From Verrucomicrobiaceae bacterium (GTDB lineage Bacteria; Pseudomonadota; Gammaproteobacteria; Pseudomonadales; CAMLJR01), in NCBI GenBank assembly GCA_028293825.1, contig JAQGNY010000045.1:1-52445 (forward strand): a stretch of DNA of 52,445 nt, given 5' to 3'. The translations under genes were made by a program, and so were the position numbers. The notes beneath the pieces are model-generated. The model ran no database searches, was not told the origin of the DNA, and saw nothing but the letters and a program-made list of their open reading frames with translations. Below are positions 33,224 through 45,231 of this stretch, one piece after another. Within the stretch, counting starts at the first letter, position 1, and each line of letters starts with the position of its first letter.

Positions 33224-34428
33224 GTTTTTTTATCGGCGCGGCGTTGCTGTGTCTGCTGGCCATGTTGTTTGTCTTGGCGCCGTGGTTTTTGCACCGCGGC
33301 CAAGGCGTCGCCAATCGACGCGATGCGATTATCGCGATAGCCAAAGCGCGCTTGCTCGAGCTGGATAATGAGCTCGCGGCTGGCTCGTTGAACGAGGTTG
33401 ATTATCGCCAATTAAAACTCGAACAAGAGCGGCGCTTGTTACAAGAAGCGGACGTTGCGGCGCTGCCTAACGATACGCGGCGTGGACGAGTTTTATTGAC
33501 TGTGTTTGCTTCGTTGTTGCCGTTGCTTGCAGCTGCGGCCTATTTTCATTTCGGCGGCTGGAGCGATTGGCGTATTCAAACGCTGATGAAGCAGAGCGAA
33601 AGCGAAATGCAGGCCGGCGTCGAAGCGCGCCCTACGCTGGATAAATTGCGCAAGGCATTGCAGCAGCGACTCGATCAACGCGATGACGACGATGGTCGCC
33701 GCCGTTTCATGCTCGCGCGTCTCGATACCGAATTCGGCCGTTACAGCGAAGCCGTTGCTCAATACGCGGTACTACTGAAAAAATTCCCGGAAGACGCCAG
33801 CTTCACCGCGCAATATGCGCAAGCGCTTTACCTTGCCGCCAACCGTCAAACCACACCTGAAGTGTTAGCTGTTGCGCAGCGCGCGTTGGCGCTCGATCCG
33901 AATCAGTCGACGGCGCTTGGGCTGCTTGGCGTGGCGGCATTTGAGAGCGGTGATTTTGCTCAGGCGTTGCTGCACTGGCGGCATTTGCTGCGAATGTTGC
34001 CGCCTGATTCTGCCAACGCGGCGATGATTCAAGGCGGTATCAAGCAGGCGGAACAGGCGCTCGGCAGCGCCGGTTACCCAGGTCCGAAAGTTGTGGTTTC
34101 GGTATCGCTGGCGCACAGCGTTGCCGATGCCTTGCCGAATGGCGGCGTGCTGTTTGTCTTCGCCAAAGCGGTGAATGGTCCGGCGATGCCACTGGCGGTG
34201 GCGCGGCTCGATCCGTCGAGTTTGCCGCTCGAAGTCACGCTGGACAACAGTATGGCGATGGCGCCGGGACTCGATCTCTCCAGCACGAAACAGGTGCAAA
34301 TCTTCGCGCGCATTACCGCGTCCGGTCAGGTGCGCGGCGAGCCGGGCGATTTGGAGGGCAGCAGCGCGACCGTTGATCTGACGGACTCGGCGCAAAAACT
34401 CTCGCTGTCGATCGACCGCAAGCTCTGA
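33220..34428 (+). CDS. ccmI: CcmI apocytochrome chaperone (TPR)
   Basis: CcmI holds apocytochrome c for heme attachment. The 402-residue product starts at GTG that overlaps the ccmH stop. It has two membrane helices (FFIGAALLCLLAMLFVLA and about 90-110), with a Leu-rich coiled loop between them. TPR-like helices follow (about 120-275, with LALDPNQSTALGLLGVAAF) and then a periplasmic beta domain. It closes the ccm operon. Confidence 0.93.
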   Translation: MSFFIGAALLCLLAMLFVLAPWFLHRGQGVANRRDAIIAIAKARLLELDNELAAGSLNEVDYRQLKLEQERRLLQEADVAALPNDTRRGRVLLTVFASLLPLLAAAAYFHFGGWSDWRIQTLMKQSESEMQAGVEARPTLDKLRKALQQRLDQRDDDDGRRRFMLARLDTEFGRYSEAVAQYAVLLKKFPEDASFTAQYAQALYLAANRQTTPEVLAVAQRALALDPNQSTALGLLGVAAFESGDFAQALLHWRHLLRMLPPDSANAAMIQGGIKQAEQALGSAGYPGPKVVVSVSLAHSVADALPNGGVLFVFAKAVNGPAMPLAVARLDPSSLPLEVTLDNSMAMAPGLDLSSTKQVQIFARITASGQVRGEPGDLEGSSATVDLTDSAQKLSLSIDRKL

Positions 34429-34439
34429 CCGATATCTCC

Positions 34440-34465
34440 GCGTAGGCGGGGTTCCCGCTTTACGC
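34440..34465 (+). terminator. hairpin after ccmI (possible terminator)
   Basis: GCGTA-G-GCGGG pairs with CCCGC-TT-TACGC around GTT, a ten-pair stem with a small internal bulge, twelve bases after the ccmI stop. There is no T-run, so intrinsic termination is uncertain. The rest of the 184-base gap before smc shows TAGTGT...ACACTA as a loose inverted repeat and no clear promoter. Confidence 0.35.
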
Positions 34466-34612
34466 CCGCGTGCTCCCGCTCGGCATAGTGTCGCTTCGGC
34501 AAACCCGATACACTACGCGCCCATACGCGTCCGGCGAAGGTGCCTTTCCAGTCCGGACTTCCAAGCAGAAAAATAAGAAAATCAGAAGATTACGGAAGAG
34601 TCCTAACGTTTT

Positions 34613-37600
34613 ATGCGATTGAAATGTATCAAGCTGGCCGGGTTCAAATCCTTCGTTGATCCGACCACCGTCAATTTCCCCAGCAATCTATGCTCGATCG
34701 TCGGGCCCAATGGCTGCGGCAAATCGAATGTCATCGATGCCGTGCGTTGGGTGATGGGCGAAAGCTCCGCTAAAAACCTGCGGGGCGAATCGATGATCGA
34801 CGTTATTTTTAACGGCTCGGTCAATCGCAAACCGGTTGGTCAGGCCACCATCGAATTGGTGTTCGACAACACCGACGGCACGTTGGGCGGCGAGTACGCG
34901 GCCTTCGCGGAAATCTCGATCAAGCGCAAAGTCACGCGCGACGGCATGTCCGATTACTTCCTCAACGGCCAGAAATGCCGTCGTCGCGACATCACCGACA
35001 TCTTTCTCGGCACCGGTCTCGGTCCGCGCAGTTACGCCATCATCGAGCAGGGCATGATTTCGAAGTTGATCGAAGCCAAGCCAGACGAGTTGCGCGTGTT
35101 TATCGAGGAAGCAGCCGGGATTTCCAAATACAAAGAGCGCCGCCGCGAAACCGAGAATCGGATGCGCCGCACCAAGGAAAATCTAGAGCGTCTCACCGAC
35201 TTGCGCGATGAGATGGAACGTCAGCTGCAGCATCTGCAGCGTCAGGCTGCGGCGGCGGAGCGCTACACCGAACTGAAAAAAGAAGAGCGTCTGTTGAAGG
35301 CGCAGCTGCAGGCCTTGCAATGGCGCCAGCTCGACAACGAGTTGCAATCGCGCGAGCACAGCATCGCCGAACTTGAAGTAAAGCTTGAAGCCGTGATCGC
35401 CGAGCAGCGTTCGATGGACGCCGCTATCGAGAAATTCCGCGACAGCCAAACCGAGCTGAACGATCGCTTCAACGAAGTGCAGGGCCGCTATTACTCGCTC
35501 GGCGCCGATGTCGCGCGCGCCGAACAGACTATTCATCACCAGCAGGATCGCGCGCGCCAACTGCGCGAAGACTTGTTGCGCGCCGAACGCAACCTTAATG
35601 AATCGCGCGAGCATTTGCGTTCAGATGCCGAAAAGCAAACGCAATGGCGTGTAGAGCTCGATGAAATTCAGCCAGAGTTGGAGCTAATCGAAGCGCGCGC
35701 CGAAGAATCCACCGATCTGCTCGCCAGCGCTGAGCAGGCGATGCAGGAATGGCAGCAGCAGTGGGATGACTTCAATCAGCGCGCGGCCGCGCCACGCCAG
35801 CAGGCCGAAGTGCAGCAGTCGCGAATTCAGCATCTCGATCAAGCGCTGCGCCGTTTTCAGGATCGGGTTGCGCGGCTTGAGCAGGAGAAATCCGGTCTCG
35901 GTGTCGATAGCGACGACGACATCGAATTGCTTAACGAACAACTCGCCGAACTCGAATTACAGATCGAAGAAAAGCAGCACTCGGTCGATGAACTGCTGGC
36001 GACCATCGAGCAGCAGCGCGATGGCATTCAGCGCGATGGCGCCGAGCTCGATCGGCTGCGTGGCGATCTGCAGAGTAAGCGCGGTCGCCGTGCTTCGCTT
36101 GAAGCCTTGCAGCAGGCGGCGCTCGGGCAGCAGGCCGGCGTCGTCAATGATTGGCTGAAGCAGCATGGGTTGGCGCAACAACCGCGCTTGGCCGAGCGAC
36201 TGCAAGTCGGCGGCGGCTGGCAGGCGGCGGTGGAAACTGTGCTTGGCGAACAGCTGCAGGCCGTGTCTGTTGACAGTTTCGACGCGCTCGCGGCATCGAC
36301 CGCTGAATTGAAGAAAGGCCGCGTGACATTGCTGGATGGCAGTGTCGTGACAAAGGCGGGCGGCCATGCCGGCTCCACATTGCTCGATCATGTCAGCGGA
36401 GATTCCGCCGCTAACAGTCTGTTGGCCGGTATTTACTGCGCCGAAACCATCGACGCCGCGCTGGCACTGCGCACTCAATTGGCGGCACACGAATCGGTAA
36501 TCACACGCGAAGGTCTGTGGTTCGGGCCAAACTGGCTGCGGGTTGCACGCGCCGATGACGCGCATAGCGGCGTGCTGGCGCGCCAGCAGGAATTGAGCGA
36601 ACTGCTGCCGGCTATTGACAGTGAAGCGGCACGCATCGAAGCGCTCGGCACGCAAGTCACGCAATTGCGCGAACAACTGCGCAGCGGCGAGCAGCGGCGC
36701 GACGAGTTGCAGCGCGAATTGCAGCAAGTCAGCCGCAGTCACGGCGAGTTGCGCTCTGAACTCAGCGCCAAGCAAGTCCGCATCGAGCAAACCGCGCAAC
36801 GCCGGGAGCGTTTGAATCGCGAGATCGACGAAGCGCGCGAGCAATATCGCATCGAAGAGGAAAATCTCGGCGAAGCGCGGCTGCTATTGCAGGATGCGAT
36901 CGACAGCATGCAGGCCGATTCGGTGGCGCGCGAAGATATGCTGCGCGCCCGCGATACCAATCGGCAGACGCTCGATAACGCTCGCGAACGCGCGCGCAGC
37001 GACAAGGATCAATCGCATCAATTGGCGATGCGTGAGCAAACATTGCGCTCGCAGTTGGATTCGACCGCCTCCGGTATCGAGCGCACGCACAATCAGGTAC
37101 AGCAGCTCGAAGAGCGGCAAGTGGCGCTGAAAGAAGAAATCGCCATGTCGGAGGAGCCGGTTGAAGAGCAGAAGATCGAGCTCGAAGCGCTACTGGAAAA
37201 ACGCCTGGCGGTAGAAGCCGAGCTGGGTACTGCGCGCCGCCAACTCGATGAAGTCGAGCACGAGCTGCGGCAGTCCGAGCAATCGCGCCATTCAATCGAG
37301 CAGCGCGTGCAGGAAGTGCGCTCCGAGCTGGAGAAACTGCGCCTCGATGCACAGGGTTTGGCGGTGCGCCGTCGGACTTTGCAGGAGCAATTGATCGAAT
37401 CGCAATTCGATATCGATGTGGTGCTCGAAAATCTGCCGGCGACTGCCACCGATACCGATTGGGCTGAGCAACTCGATCAGGTCGGCCGCAAAGTCCAGCG
37501 GCTCGGTCCGATCAACCTCGCGGCGATCGACGAATACAAAGTGCAGTCCGAGCGCAAACATTACCTCGATGCGCAGAATAATGACCTCGAAGAGGCTTTG

Positions 37601-38116
37601 AATACGTTGGAAAATGCGATTCGTCGCATCGACAAAGAAACCCGCGCGCGGTTCCAGGCGACGTTCGATCAGGTCAACTCCGGCTTGGGCGAATTGTTCC
37701 CGCGCGTATTCGGCGGCGGCCATGCATATCTCGAAATGACCGGCGACGATTTGCTCGATACCGGCATCACCATCATGGCGCGGCCGCCGGGCAAACGAAA
37801 CAGCACGATCCATTTGTTGTCGGGCGGCGAAAAAGCACTGACGGCGATCGCGCTGGTGTTTTCGATTTTCCGTTTAAATCCAGCGCCGTTCTGTATGCTC
37901 GACGAAGTTGACGCGCCACTCGATGACGTTAACGTTGGGCGCTATGCGCGCATGGTTAAAGAAATGTCGGTGCATGTGCAGTTTATTTTCATCACGCACA
38001 ACAAAATTGCGATGGAAATGGCCGATCAATTAATGGGTGTAACGATGCACGAGCCCGGCGTTTCGCGCTTAGTGACCGTCGATATCGAAGAAGCGGCAGA
38101 ATTAGCGGGCGCATAA
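34613..38116 (+). CDS. smc: chromosome segregation protein SMC
   Basis: SMC is the ATP-driven condensin that organises and separates chromosomes. The 1167-residue product has an N-terminal ATPase half with Walker A VGPNGCGKSNVIDAVRWVMG. A long coiled coil (about 170-500), a hinge (about 505-650) and a second coil follow. The C-terminal half has signature LLSGGEKALTAIALVFSIF and Walker B CMLDEVDAPLDDVN. Size is typical. scpA and scpB are not in the window. smc-zipA-ligA order is common in gammaproteobacteria. Confidence 0.97.
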   Translation: MRLKCIKLAGFKSFVDPTTVNFPSNLCSIVGPNGCGKSNVIDAVRWVMGESSAKNLRGESMIDVIFNGSVNRKPVGQATIELVFDNTDGTLGGEYAAFAEISIKRKVTRDGMSDYFLNGQKCRRRDITDIFLGTGLGPRSYAIIEQGMISKLIEAKPDELRVFIEEAAGISKYKERRRETENRMRRTKENLERLTDLRDEMERQLQHLQRQAAAAERYTELKKEERLLKAQLQALQWRQLDNELQSREHSIAELEVKLEAVIAEQRSMDAAIEKFRDSQTELNDRFNEVQGRYYSLGADVARAEQTIHHQQDRARQLREDLLRAERNLNESREHLRSDAEKQTQWRVELDEIQPELELIEARAEESTDLLASAEQAMQEWQQQWDDFNQRAAAPRQQAEVQQSRIQHLDQALRRFQDRVARLEQEKSGLGVDSDDDIELLNEQLAELELQIEEKQHSVDELLATIEQQRDGIQRDGAELDRLRGDLQSKRGRRASLEALQQAALGQQAGVVNDWLKQHGLAQQPRLAERLQVGGGWQAAVETVLGEQLQAVSVDSFDALAASTAELKKGRVTLLDGSVVTKAGGHAGSTLLDHVSGDSAANSLLAGIYCAETIDAALALRTQLAAHESVITREGLWFGPNWLRVARADDAHSGVLARQQELSELLPAIDSEAARIEALGTQVTQLREQLRSGEQRRDELQRELQQVSRSHGELRSELSAKQVRIEQTAQRRERLNREIDEAREQYRIEEENLGEARLLLQDAIDSMQADSVAREDMLRARDTNRQTLDNARERARSDKDQSHQLAMREQTLRSQLDSTASGIERTHNQVQQLEERQVALKEEIAMSEEPVEEQKIELEALLEKRLAVEAELGTARRQLDEVEHELRQSEQSRHSIEQRVQEVRSELEKLRLDAQGLAVRRRTLQEQLIESQFDIDVVLENLPATATDTDWAEQLDQVGRKVQRLGPINLAAIDEYKVQSERKHYLDAQNNDLEEALNTLENAIRRIDKETRARFQATFDQVNSGLGELFPRVFGGGHAYLEMTGDDLLDTGITIMARPPGKRNSTIHLLSGGEKALTAIALVFSIFRLNPAPFCMLDEVDAPLDDVNVGRYARMVKEMSVHVQFIFITHNKIAMEMADQLMGVTMHEPGVSRLVTVDIEEAAELAGA

Positions 38117-38214
38117 TTTATTTGTGGTAGAAATTTGCGATGGTGCGTGGAACAATAATGCCCCGTCGCACCGAAAGCCCAGTGCTCATCAAATAAGCCG
38201 CACAATTTTCAAAG

Positions 38215-38277
38215 TTACTTTCAAGCTTCAGATGCTTTGAAAAGTAGATGCTTCGAAATATACGTGCTTTAAAACAA
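38215..38277 (+). repeat. 16-bp tandem array, smc-zipA spacer
   Basis: AGATGCTTTGAAAAGT (38230), AGATGCTTCGAAATAT (38246) and ACGTGCTTTAAAACAA (38262) are three exact 16-base steps. A looser copy with CTTTCAAGCTTCAGATG precedes them. The array ends 17 bases before the zipA ATG. Confidence 0.72.
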
Positions 38278-38294
38278 GGTGAAATCGAACTGCT

Positions 38295-39317
38295 ATGGAG
38301 TTCAGCGTAAGAGAGTGGACCATAGTCGTTGGAGTGCTGCTAATCGTCGCAGTATTTCTCGATGGCTATCGCCGCGTGCGCAATGAACGCAGTAATCGGA
38401 TTCGCGTGTCATTATCGAAACAGGTTTTCAATCAACCACAATCTCCACTTAACGAAGTGGTCGATGAAAGCAATCCCGAATTGCCCGCTGGCGGCGTACG
38501 TGTAATTGCCAAGCGTCGCAACGAAGATTTGAAATTGCATCAAAGCGTGCCGGTAATGATCGAGCCGGTCGCCATCGCGCCAGCGCCGCAACCAGAGCCA
38601 GTGGTGGAGGAGCCCGAGCCGGAAATTATCGAAACGATTGATGAGTCGCTGTATATCGAAGACGCGGAAGAAATTGTCGAAGTAGCTCCCATCGAGACCG
38701 TGCAAGGTCGCGAAGAAAATCACCGTGCTGAGCCGAAGCACGATATCGAATCGAAAGAGTCCCTGCATAAAGCGGTGAAGGTGTCAGCTCCAGAGTCGCC
38801 TGCCGCGCGCATCAAATCCGCTTTCAATGCGTTTAAGCGTGAAGAAAAGCACGGTCAGCAACCGGTAGAGCTGGAGCCGGTAAAAGCGCAGGAAGTGCTG
38901 GTAGTGAATGTGCTGTGTAAGGATAAAGACGGTTTCAAAGGTCCGGATTTATTGCAGCTGTTGCTGGCCTGCGATTTGCGATTCGGCAAGCTGGATATTT
39001 TCCATCGTTACGAAAAGGCCAACGGCAAAGGCCCAGTTCAGTTCAGTGTCGCCAATTTGGTCGAGCCGGGCGGCTTCGATCTCGATGCCATCGATAATTT
39101 CAGTACGCCGGGCGTGTGTTTTTTTCTCACACTGCCTGGGCCGGAAAAGCCCGTCACCGCATTCAACTATATGGTCGAAACCGCGCAGGTTTTAGTGCGT
39201 CATCTGCATGCGGAGTTGCGCGACGATGCGCAGAGCGTAATGACCGCGCAAACCATCGAACACTGCCGTCAGCGCATTCGCGATTTCGAGCGTAAACAGC
39301 TGACCCTGCAGCTTTAA
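38295..39317 (+). CDS. zipA: cell division protein ZipA
   Basis: ZipA tethers FtsZ to the inner membrane at the division site. The 340-residue product has an N-terminal anchor helix (WTIVVGVLLIVAVFLDGY) and a basic stretch. A long Pro/Glu/Val-rich linker follows (about 60-205). The C-terminal FtsZ-binding domain (about 205-338) contains VLCKDKDGFKGPDLLQLLLA and FVLT-like FFLTLPGPEKPVTAFN. The protein is restricted to gammaproteobacteria, which supports the lineage call. Confidence 0.94.
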   Translation: MEFSVREWTIVVGVLLIVAVFLDGYRRVRNERSNRIRVSLSKQVFNQPQSPLNEVVDESNPELPAGGVRVIAKRRNEDLKLHQSVPVMIEPVAIAPAPQPEPVVEEPEPEIIETIDESLYIEDAEEIVEVAPIETVQGREENHRAEPKHDIESKESLHKAVKVSAPESPAARIKSAFNAFKREEKHGQQPVELEPVKAQEVLVVNVLCKDKDGFKGPDLLQLLLACDLRFGKLDIFHRYEKANGKGPVQFSVANLVEPGGFDLDAIDNFSTPGVCFFLTLPGPEKPVTAFNYMVETAQVLVRHLHAELRDDAQSVMTAQTIEHCRQRIRDFERKQLTLQL

Positions 39318-41381
<2,064 letters not shown>

Positions 41382-41563
41382 TACCTTAAATGGGTCGCCT
41401 GTCCGAGTAATAAATCTGTATTAAAACGCTTATTTTCAATTCCTCGGCTGAAATTTCCGCCCCGTTGTGCTCTAATTTCGCCGTTTGACCTGCGCGCTCT
41501 TGGGCCACCTGCAAAGGTGCGGGCGCCCTCCGCGAATAACGATCACGACGTGGGAATGTAGTC

Positions 41564-43342
41564 TTGAAACCAACCGATAATGCCAATCCCGAGTATTACC
41601 ATAAAGTTGTCGATTGCCAGTACGCCTGTCCCGCGCATACGCCGGTTCCCGAATATATTCGCATGATCGCAGCGGGCCGCTACGAAGATGCGTACATGAT
41701 CAATTGGGAATCCAACGTGTTTCCCGGCGTCCTCGGCAGAACCTGCGATCGTCCGTGCGAACCAGCCTGTCGCCGCGGTCGTATTGAGGAGCAACCGGTA
41801 GCGATCTGTCGCTTGAAGCGCGTAGCTGCCGATTTCAAAACCGATGTCAGCCATCGCATGCCGAAAATTCCGTCGAAGAAAAATGGCAAGCGCATTGCAT
41901 GCGTCGGCGGTGGTCCCGCTGCGTTGACGGTGTGCCGCGATTTAATGCCGCTCGGTTACCACATTGATTTATACGATGCACAGAATGCCGGCGGCGGTTT
42001 CATGCGCAGCCAAATTCCATCGTTCCGTCTGCCCGAAACCGTGTTGAACGAAGAAGTGGGTTACATCCTGAATATGGGTGTAGTCACGCATTTCGATACG
42101 TACATCGACAGCCTGAAAGGCGTGCTTGACAAGGGTTACGACGCAGTATTTGTCGGCACCGGCGCACCGCGCGGCCGCGATTTGAATGCGCCGGGTCGAC
42201 AAGAAGGCGCTGCCAATATTCATATCGGTATCGATTGGCTCGCCAGCGTCGCGTTCGGTCATGTCGAAAAAATCGGCAAGAAAGTCATTGTTCTCGGCGG
42301 CGGTAACACCGCGATGGATTGCTGCCGTACCTCGATGCGTCTCGGCGGGGAAAGCGTCAGCGTGGTTGTGCGCAGCCCGCGTTCGGAAATGAAAGCGTCG
42401 CCGTGGGAAATCGAAGATGCGGAGCGCGAAGGCATTCCGATGTTCGAAAACCATGTGCCAGTCGAGTTCGTCATCGAAGACGGCAAATTGGTCGGCATGA
42501 AGTTCGAAAAAGTAAAAGCGTCTTATGACAGCAACGGCAAGCGCTCGCTGATTCCAACCGGCGAAGATCATATCTTTTTCCCTTGCGACGACGTGTTGAT
42601 CGCGGTCGGTCAGGAAAACTCGTTCCCTTGGATCGAGCGCGATGTCGGCGTGGATTTCGGCAAATGGGATATGCCGGCCGTCGACGAAGTCACTTATCAA
42701 TCGTCAAACCCGAAAGTATTTTTCGGCGGCGATGCAGCCTTCGGCCCGAAAAACGTTATCACTGCTGTGGCGCAGGGCCATCAGGCGGCAGTATCGATCG
42801 ATCTGTTCTGCCGTGGCGATGACGTGCACAAACGTCCGGCGCCCGGTGTGACCACAGTCAGCCAGAAAATGGGCGTGCACGAGTGGAGCTACGACAGCAA
42901 GATCGAGGACGACAAGCGCTACAAAGTGCCGCATGCCGAAGTTAAAATCGCGCTGACCGATCGTAAGCTCGAGGTGGAATTGGGCTTCGACGTCGAGACC
43001 GCGCTGAAAGAAGCGCATCGCTGTTTGAACTGCGACGTACAGACCGTTTTCACCGAGTCGCGTTGTATCGAATGCGATGCCTGCGCGGATATTTGTCCGA
43101 CCGAGTGCATCACGTTTATTAACAACGACGAAGAGCCCGCGTTGCGTACGAAATTACGCGCACCGGCGAACAATCTCACGCAGGATTTGTATGTTTCGCG
43201 CGATCTGCCGACCAAGCGCGTGTTGGTGAAAGACGAAGATGTCTGCCTGCACTGCGGTTTATGCGCAGAGCGTTGCCCGACCAGTGCTTGGGATATGCAA
43301 AAGTTTCTCTATCAAGTTTCTAAAGCGGGCTCCATTCAATGA
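41564..43342 (+). CDS. GltD-like FAD/NAD(P) oxidoreductase with two ferredoxin clusters
   Basis: The 592-residue product has an N-terminal Cys-rich helical domain (CQYACPAHTPVPEYI, GRTCDRPCEPACRRGRI). An FAD site (CVGGGPAALTVCRDL), an NAD(P) site (VIVLGGGNTAMDCCRT) and GDAAFGPKNVITAVAQGHQA resemble glutamate synthase small subunit. The end carries two CxxCxxCxxxCP clusters (CIECDACADICPTE, CLHCGLCAERCPT). TTG 41564 after GGGAA is the likely start. Its stop overlaps the next gene as ATGA. It probably passes electrons between NAD(P)H and the 2-oxoacid oxidoreductase encoded next. True GltD is unlikely, since no gltB is adjacent. Confidence 0.88.
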   Translation: MKPTDNANPEYYHKVVDCQYACPAHTPVPEYIRMIAAGRYEDAYMINWESNVFPGVLGRTCDRPCEPACRRGRIEEQPVAICRLKRVAADFKTDVSHRMPKIPSKKNGKRIACVGGGPAALTVCRDLMPLGYHIDLYDAQNAGGGFMRSQIPSFRLPETVLNEEVGYILNMGVVTHFDTYIDSLKGVLDKGYDAVFVGTGAPRGRDLNAPGRQEGAANIHIGIDWLASVAFGHVEKIGKKVIVLGGGNTAMDCCRTSMRLGGESVSVVVRSPRSEMKASPWEIEDAEREGIPMFENHVPVEFVIEDGKLVGMKFEKVKASYDSNGKRSLIPTGEDHIFFPCDDVLIAVGQENSFPWIERDVGVDFGKWDMPAVDEVTYQSSNPKVFFGGDAAFGPKNVITAVAQGHQAAVSIDLFCRGDDVHKRPAPGVTTVSQKMGVHEWSYDSKIEDDKRYKVPHAEVKIALTDRKLEVELGFDVETALKEAHRCLNCDVQTVFTESRCIECDACADICPTECITFINNDEEPALRTKLRAPANNLTQDLYVSRDLPTKRVLVKDEDVCLHCGLCAERCPTSAWDMQKFLYQVSKAGSIQ

Positions 43343-45231
43343 GTAAAGACGCAATGAGTAAAGATGCAGTGCTCAATCGTATCGAGTCCGTTAACGATTT
43401 CGTCATCCGGTTCGCAAACGTCAACGGCACTGGTTCCGCCAGCGCTAACAACATGTTCGCGAAATCTATTTTTCGCATGGGCATTCCAGTCAGCCCGAAA
43501 AATATTTTCCCTTCCAATATTCAAGGCCTGCCGACCTGGTACGAAGTGCGTGTCAGCGAAAAAGGCTATGTCGGTCGTCGCGGTGGCATTGACATCGTGG
43601 TTTGCGTCAATCCGCAAAGCATGGCGAAAGATATTCAGGACGTGGAACCCGGCGGCTATTTTCTTTACGACAGCACCAAGGCGCTCGATCTGCGTCTGAT
43701 GCGTCGCGATATTCACTTTATCGGTATTCCGCTGACAGATATTTGCCGGAAAGAATATTCCGATCCGCGTCAGCGTCAGCTGTTTAAAAACGTCATCTAT
43801 GTCGGCGCCTTAGCGGCACTGTTAGATATCGAGTTTGAAGTATTGACCGGCCTGATTGCCGATCAATTCGAAGGCAAAGAAAAACTGATCGCACCGAACG
43901 TACACGCGCTCGAACTCGGTTTTCATTACGCGACGGAAAATTTCCAATGCCCGTTTGGCATTCGCGTTAAGCGCTGCGATAACGTCGGCAATGCCATTCT
44001 GATTGATGGCAACACGGCCTGCGGTCTCGGCGCTATTTATGGCGGCGCTACCGTTGCGGCGTGGTATCCGATTACGCCGTCGACATCGGTTGTCGATGCC
44101 TACGAAATGTACGCCAAGCGTCTGCGCGTTTGTCCTGCCAGCGGTAAACAAAATTTTGCCATCGTGCAGGCCGAAGACGAACTCGCGGCAATTGGCATGG
44201 TGATCGGTGCCAACTGGAATGGCGCGCGTTCGTTCACCGCCACTAGCGGCCCAGGTGTTTCGTTGATGAACGAGTTCCTCGGCCTCGCTTATTTCGCCGA
44301 AATCCCCGCGGTATTAATCGATGTACAACGCACCGGCCCATCGACGGGCATGCCGACGCGCACGCAGCAATCCGATGTATTCGAGTGCGCGTACGCATCG
44401 CACGGCGACACCAAGCAAGTGTGTTTATTTCCATCGACACCGAAAGAATGTTTCGAGATGACGGCGCAATCTTTTGATTTGGCCGAGCGTCTGCAAACGC
44501 CGATTATTCTGCTGACCGATCTCGATCTCGGTATGAATGACACCATGTCCGAACCGTTGGAATGGGATGACGCCCGTGCTTACGATCGCGGCAAGGTGTT
44601 GACCTCCGAACAATTGGAAGACGCGAGCGAGCGTTTCGGTCGTTATCTCGATGTCGACGACGATGGCATTTGTTACCGCACTTATCCCGGTACGCATCCG
44701 ACTAAAGGTGGCTTTTTCACGCGCGGTACATCGCGCGACGAATACGCGGTTTACACCGAAGATGGCGCTGCCTATGTTCGCAACATGGAGCGTCTGTTGA
44801 AAAAGTGGGAAACCGCGAAGAGCTATGTTCCCGCGCCGGAAATTATCAACGCGGAACACGGCAGCAACATCGGCATTATTTATTTTGGCACGACTCGCGC
44901 TGCGGCGTTGGAAGCGGTCGATCATCTGATCGAAGACAACATCGCCGTCGATGCATTGCGTATCAGAGCATTTCCGTTCAATCACGAGGTCGAAGAATTT
45001 ATTGCGCAACACGATACGCTGTTCGTGATCGAGCAAAATCGCGATGGGCAAATGCGCTCGCTGATAATTAATGAATGCGAAATCAATCCGGCCAAGCTGG
45101 TCGCAGTGTTGAATTACGACGGCATGCCGATTACCGCGCGTTACATTCAGAATAAAGTTGCTGGCTATTTGGAGTCAGCGAATGTGGAGCCTTTGCGCCG
45201 TCAGGCCGGCCATAAAGCGGAGCGTAACTAA
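43339..45231 (+). CDS. 2-oxoacid:acceptor oxidoreductase, fused gamma-alpha subunit (KorA-type)
   Basis: The 630-residue product has an N-terminal gamma domain (IRFANVNGTGSASANNMFAK, about 15-195) joined to the alpha domain (about 215-615). The alpha part has AAWYPITPSTSVVDAYEMYA, QAEDELAAIGMVIGANWNGA and TATSGPGVSLMNEFLGL. This order is that of KorA of 2-oxoglutarate:ferredoxin oxidoreductases. The enzyme oxidises a 2-oxoacid with CoA to an acyl-CoA, or works in reverse. Substrate (2-oxoglutarate, pyruvate or another) cannot be fixed by reading. It overlaps both neighbours. Confidence 0.88.
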   Translation: MSKDAMSKDAVLNRIESVNDFVIRFANVNGTGSASANNMFAKSIFRMGIPVSPKNIFPSNIQGLPTWYEVRVSEKGYVGRRGGIDIVVCVNPQSMAKDIQDVEPGGYFLYDSTKALDLRLMRRDIHFIGIPLTDICRKEYSDPRQRQLFKNVIYVGALAALLDIEFEVLTGLIADQFEGKEKLIAPNVHALELGFHYATENFQCPFGIRVKRCDNVGNAILIDGNTACGLGAIYGGATVAAWYPITPSTSVVDAYEMYAKRLRVCPASGKQNFAIVQAEDELAAIGMVIGANWNGARSFTATSGPGVSLMNEFLGLAYFAEIPAVLIDVQRTGPSTGMPTRTQQSDVFECAYASHGDTKQVCLFPSTPKECFEMTAQSFDLAERLQTPIILLTDLDLGMNDTMSEPLEWDDARAYDRGKVLTSEQLEDASERFGRYLDVDDDGICYRTYPGTHPTKGGFFTRGTSRDEYAVYTEDGAAYVRNMERLLKKWETAKSYVPAPEIINAEHGSNIGIIYFGTTRAAALEAVDHLIEDNIAVDALRIRAFPFNHEVEEFIAQHDTLFVIEQNRDGQMRSLIINECEINPAKLVAVLNYDGMPITARYIQNKVAGYLESANVEPLRRQAGHKAERN

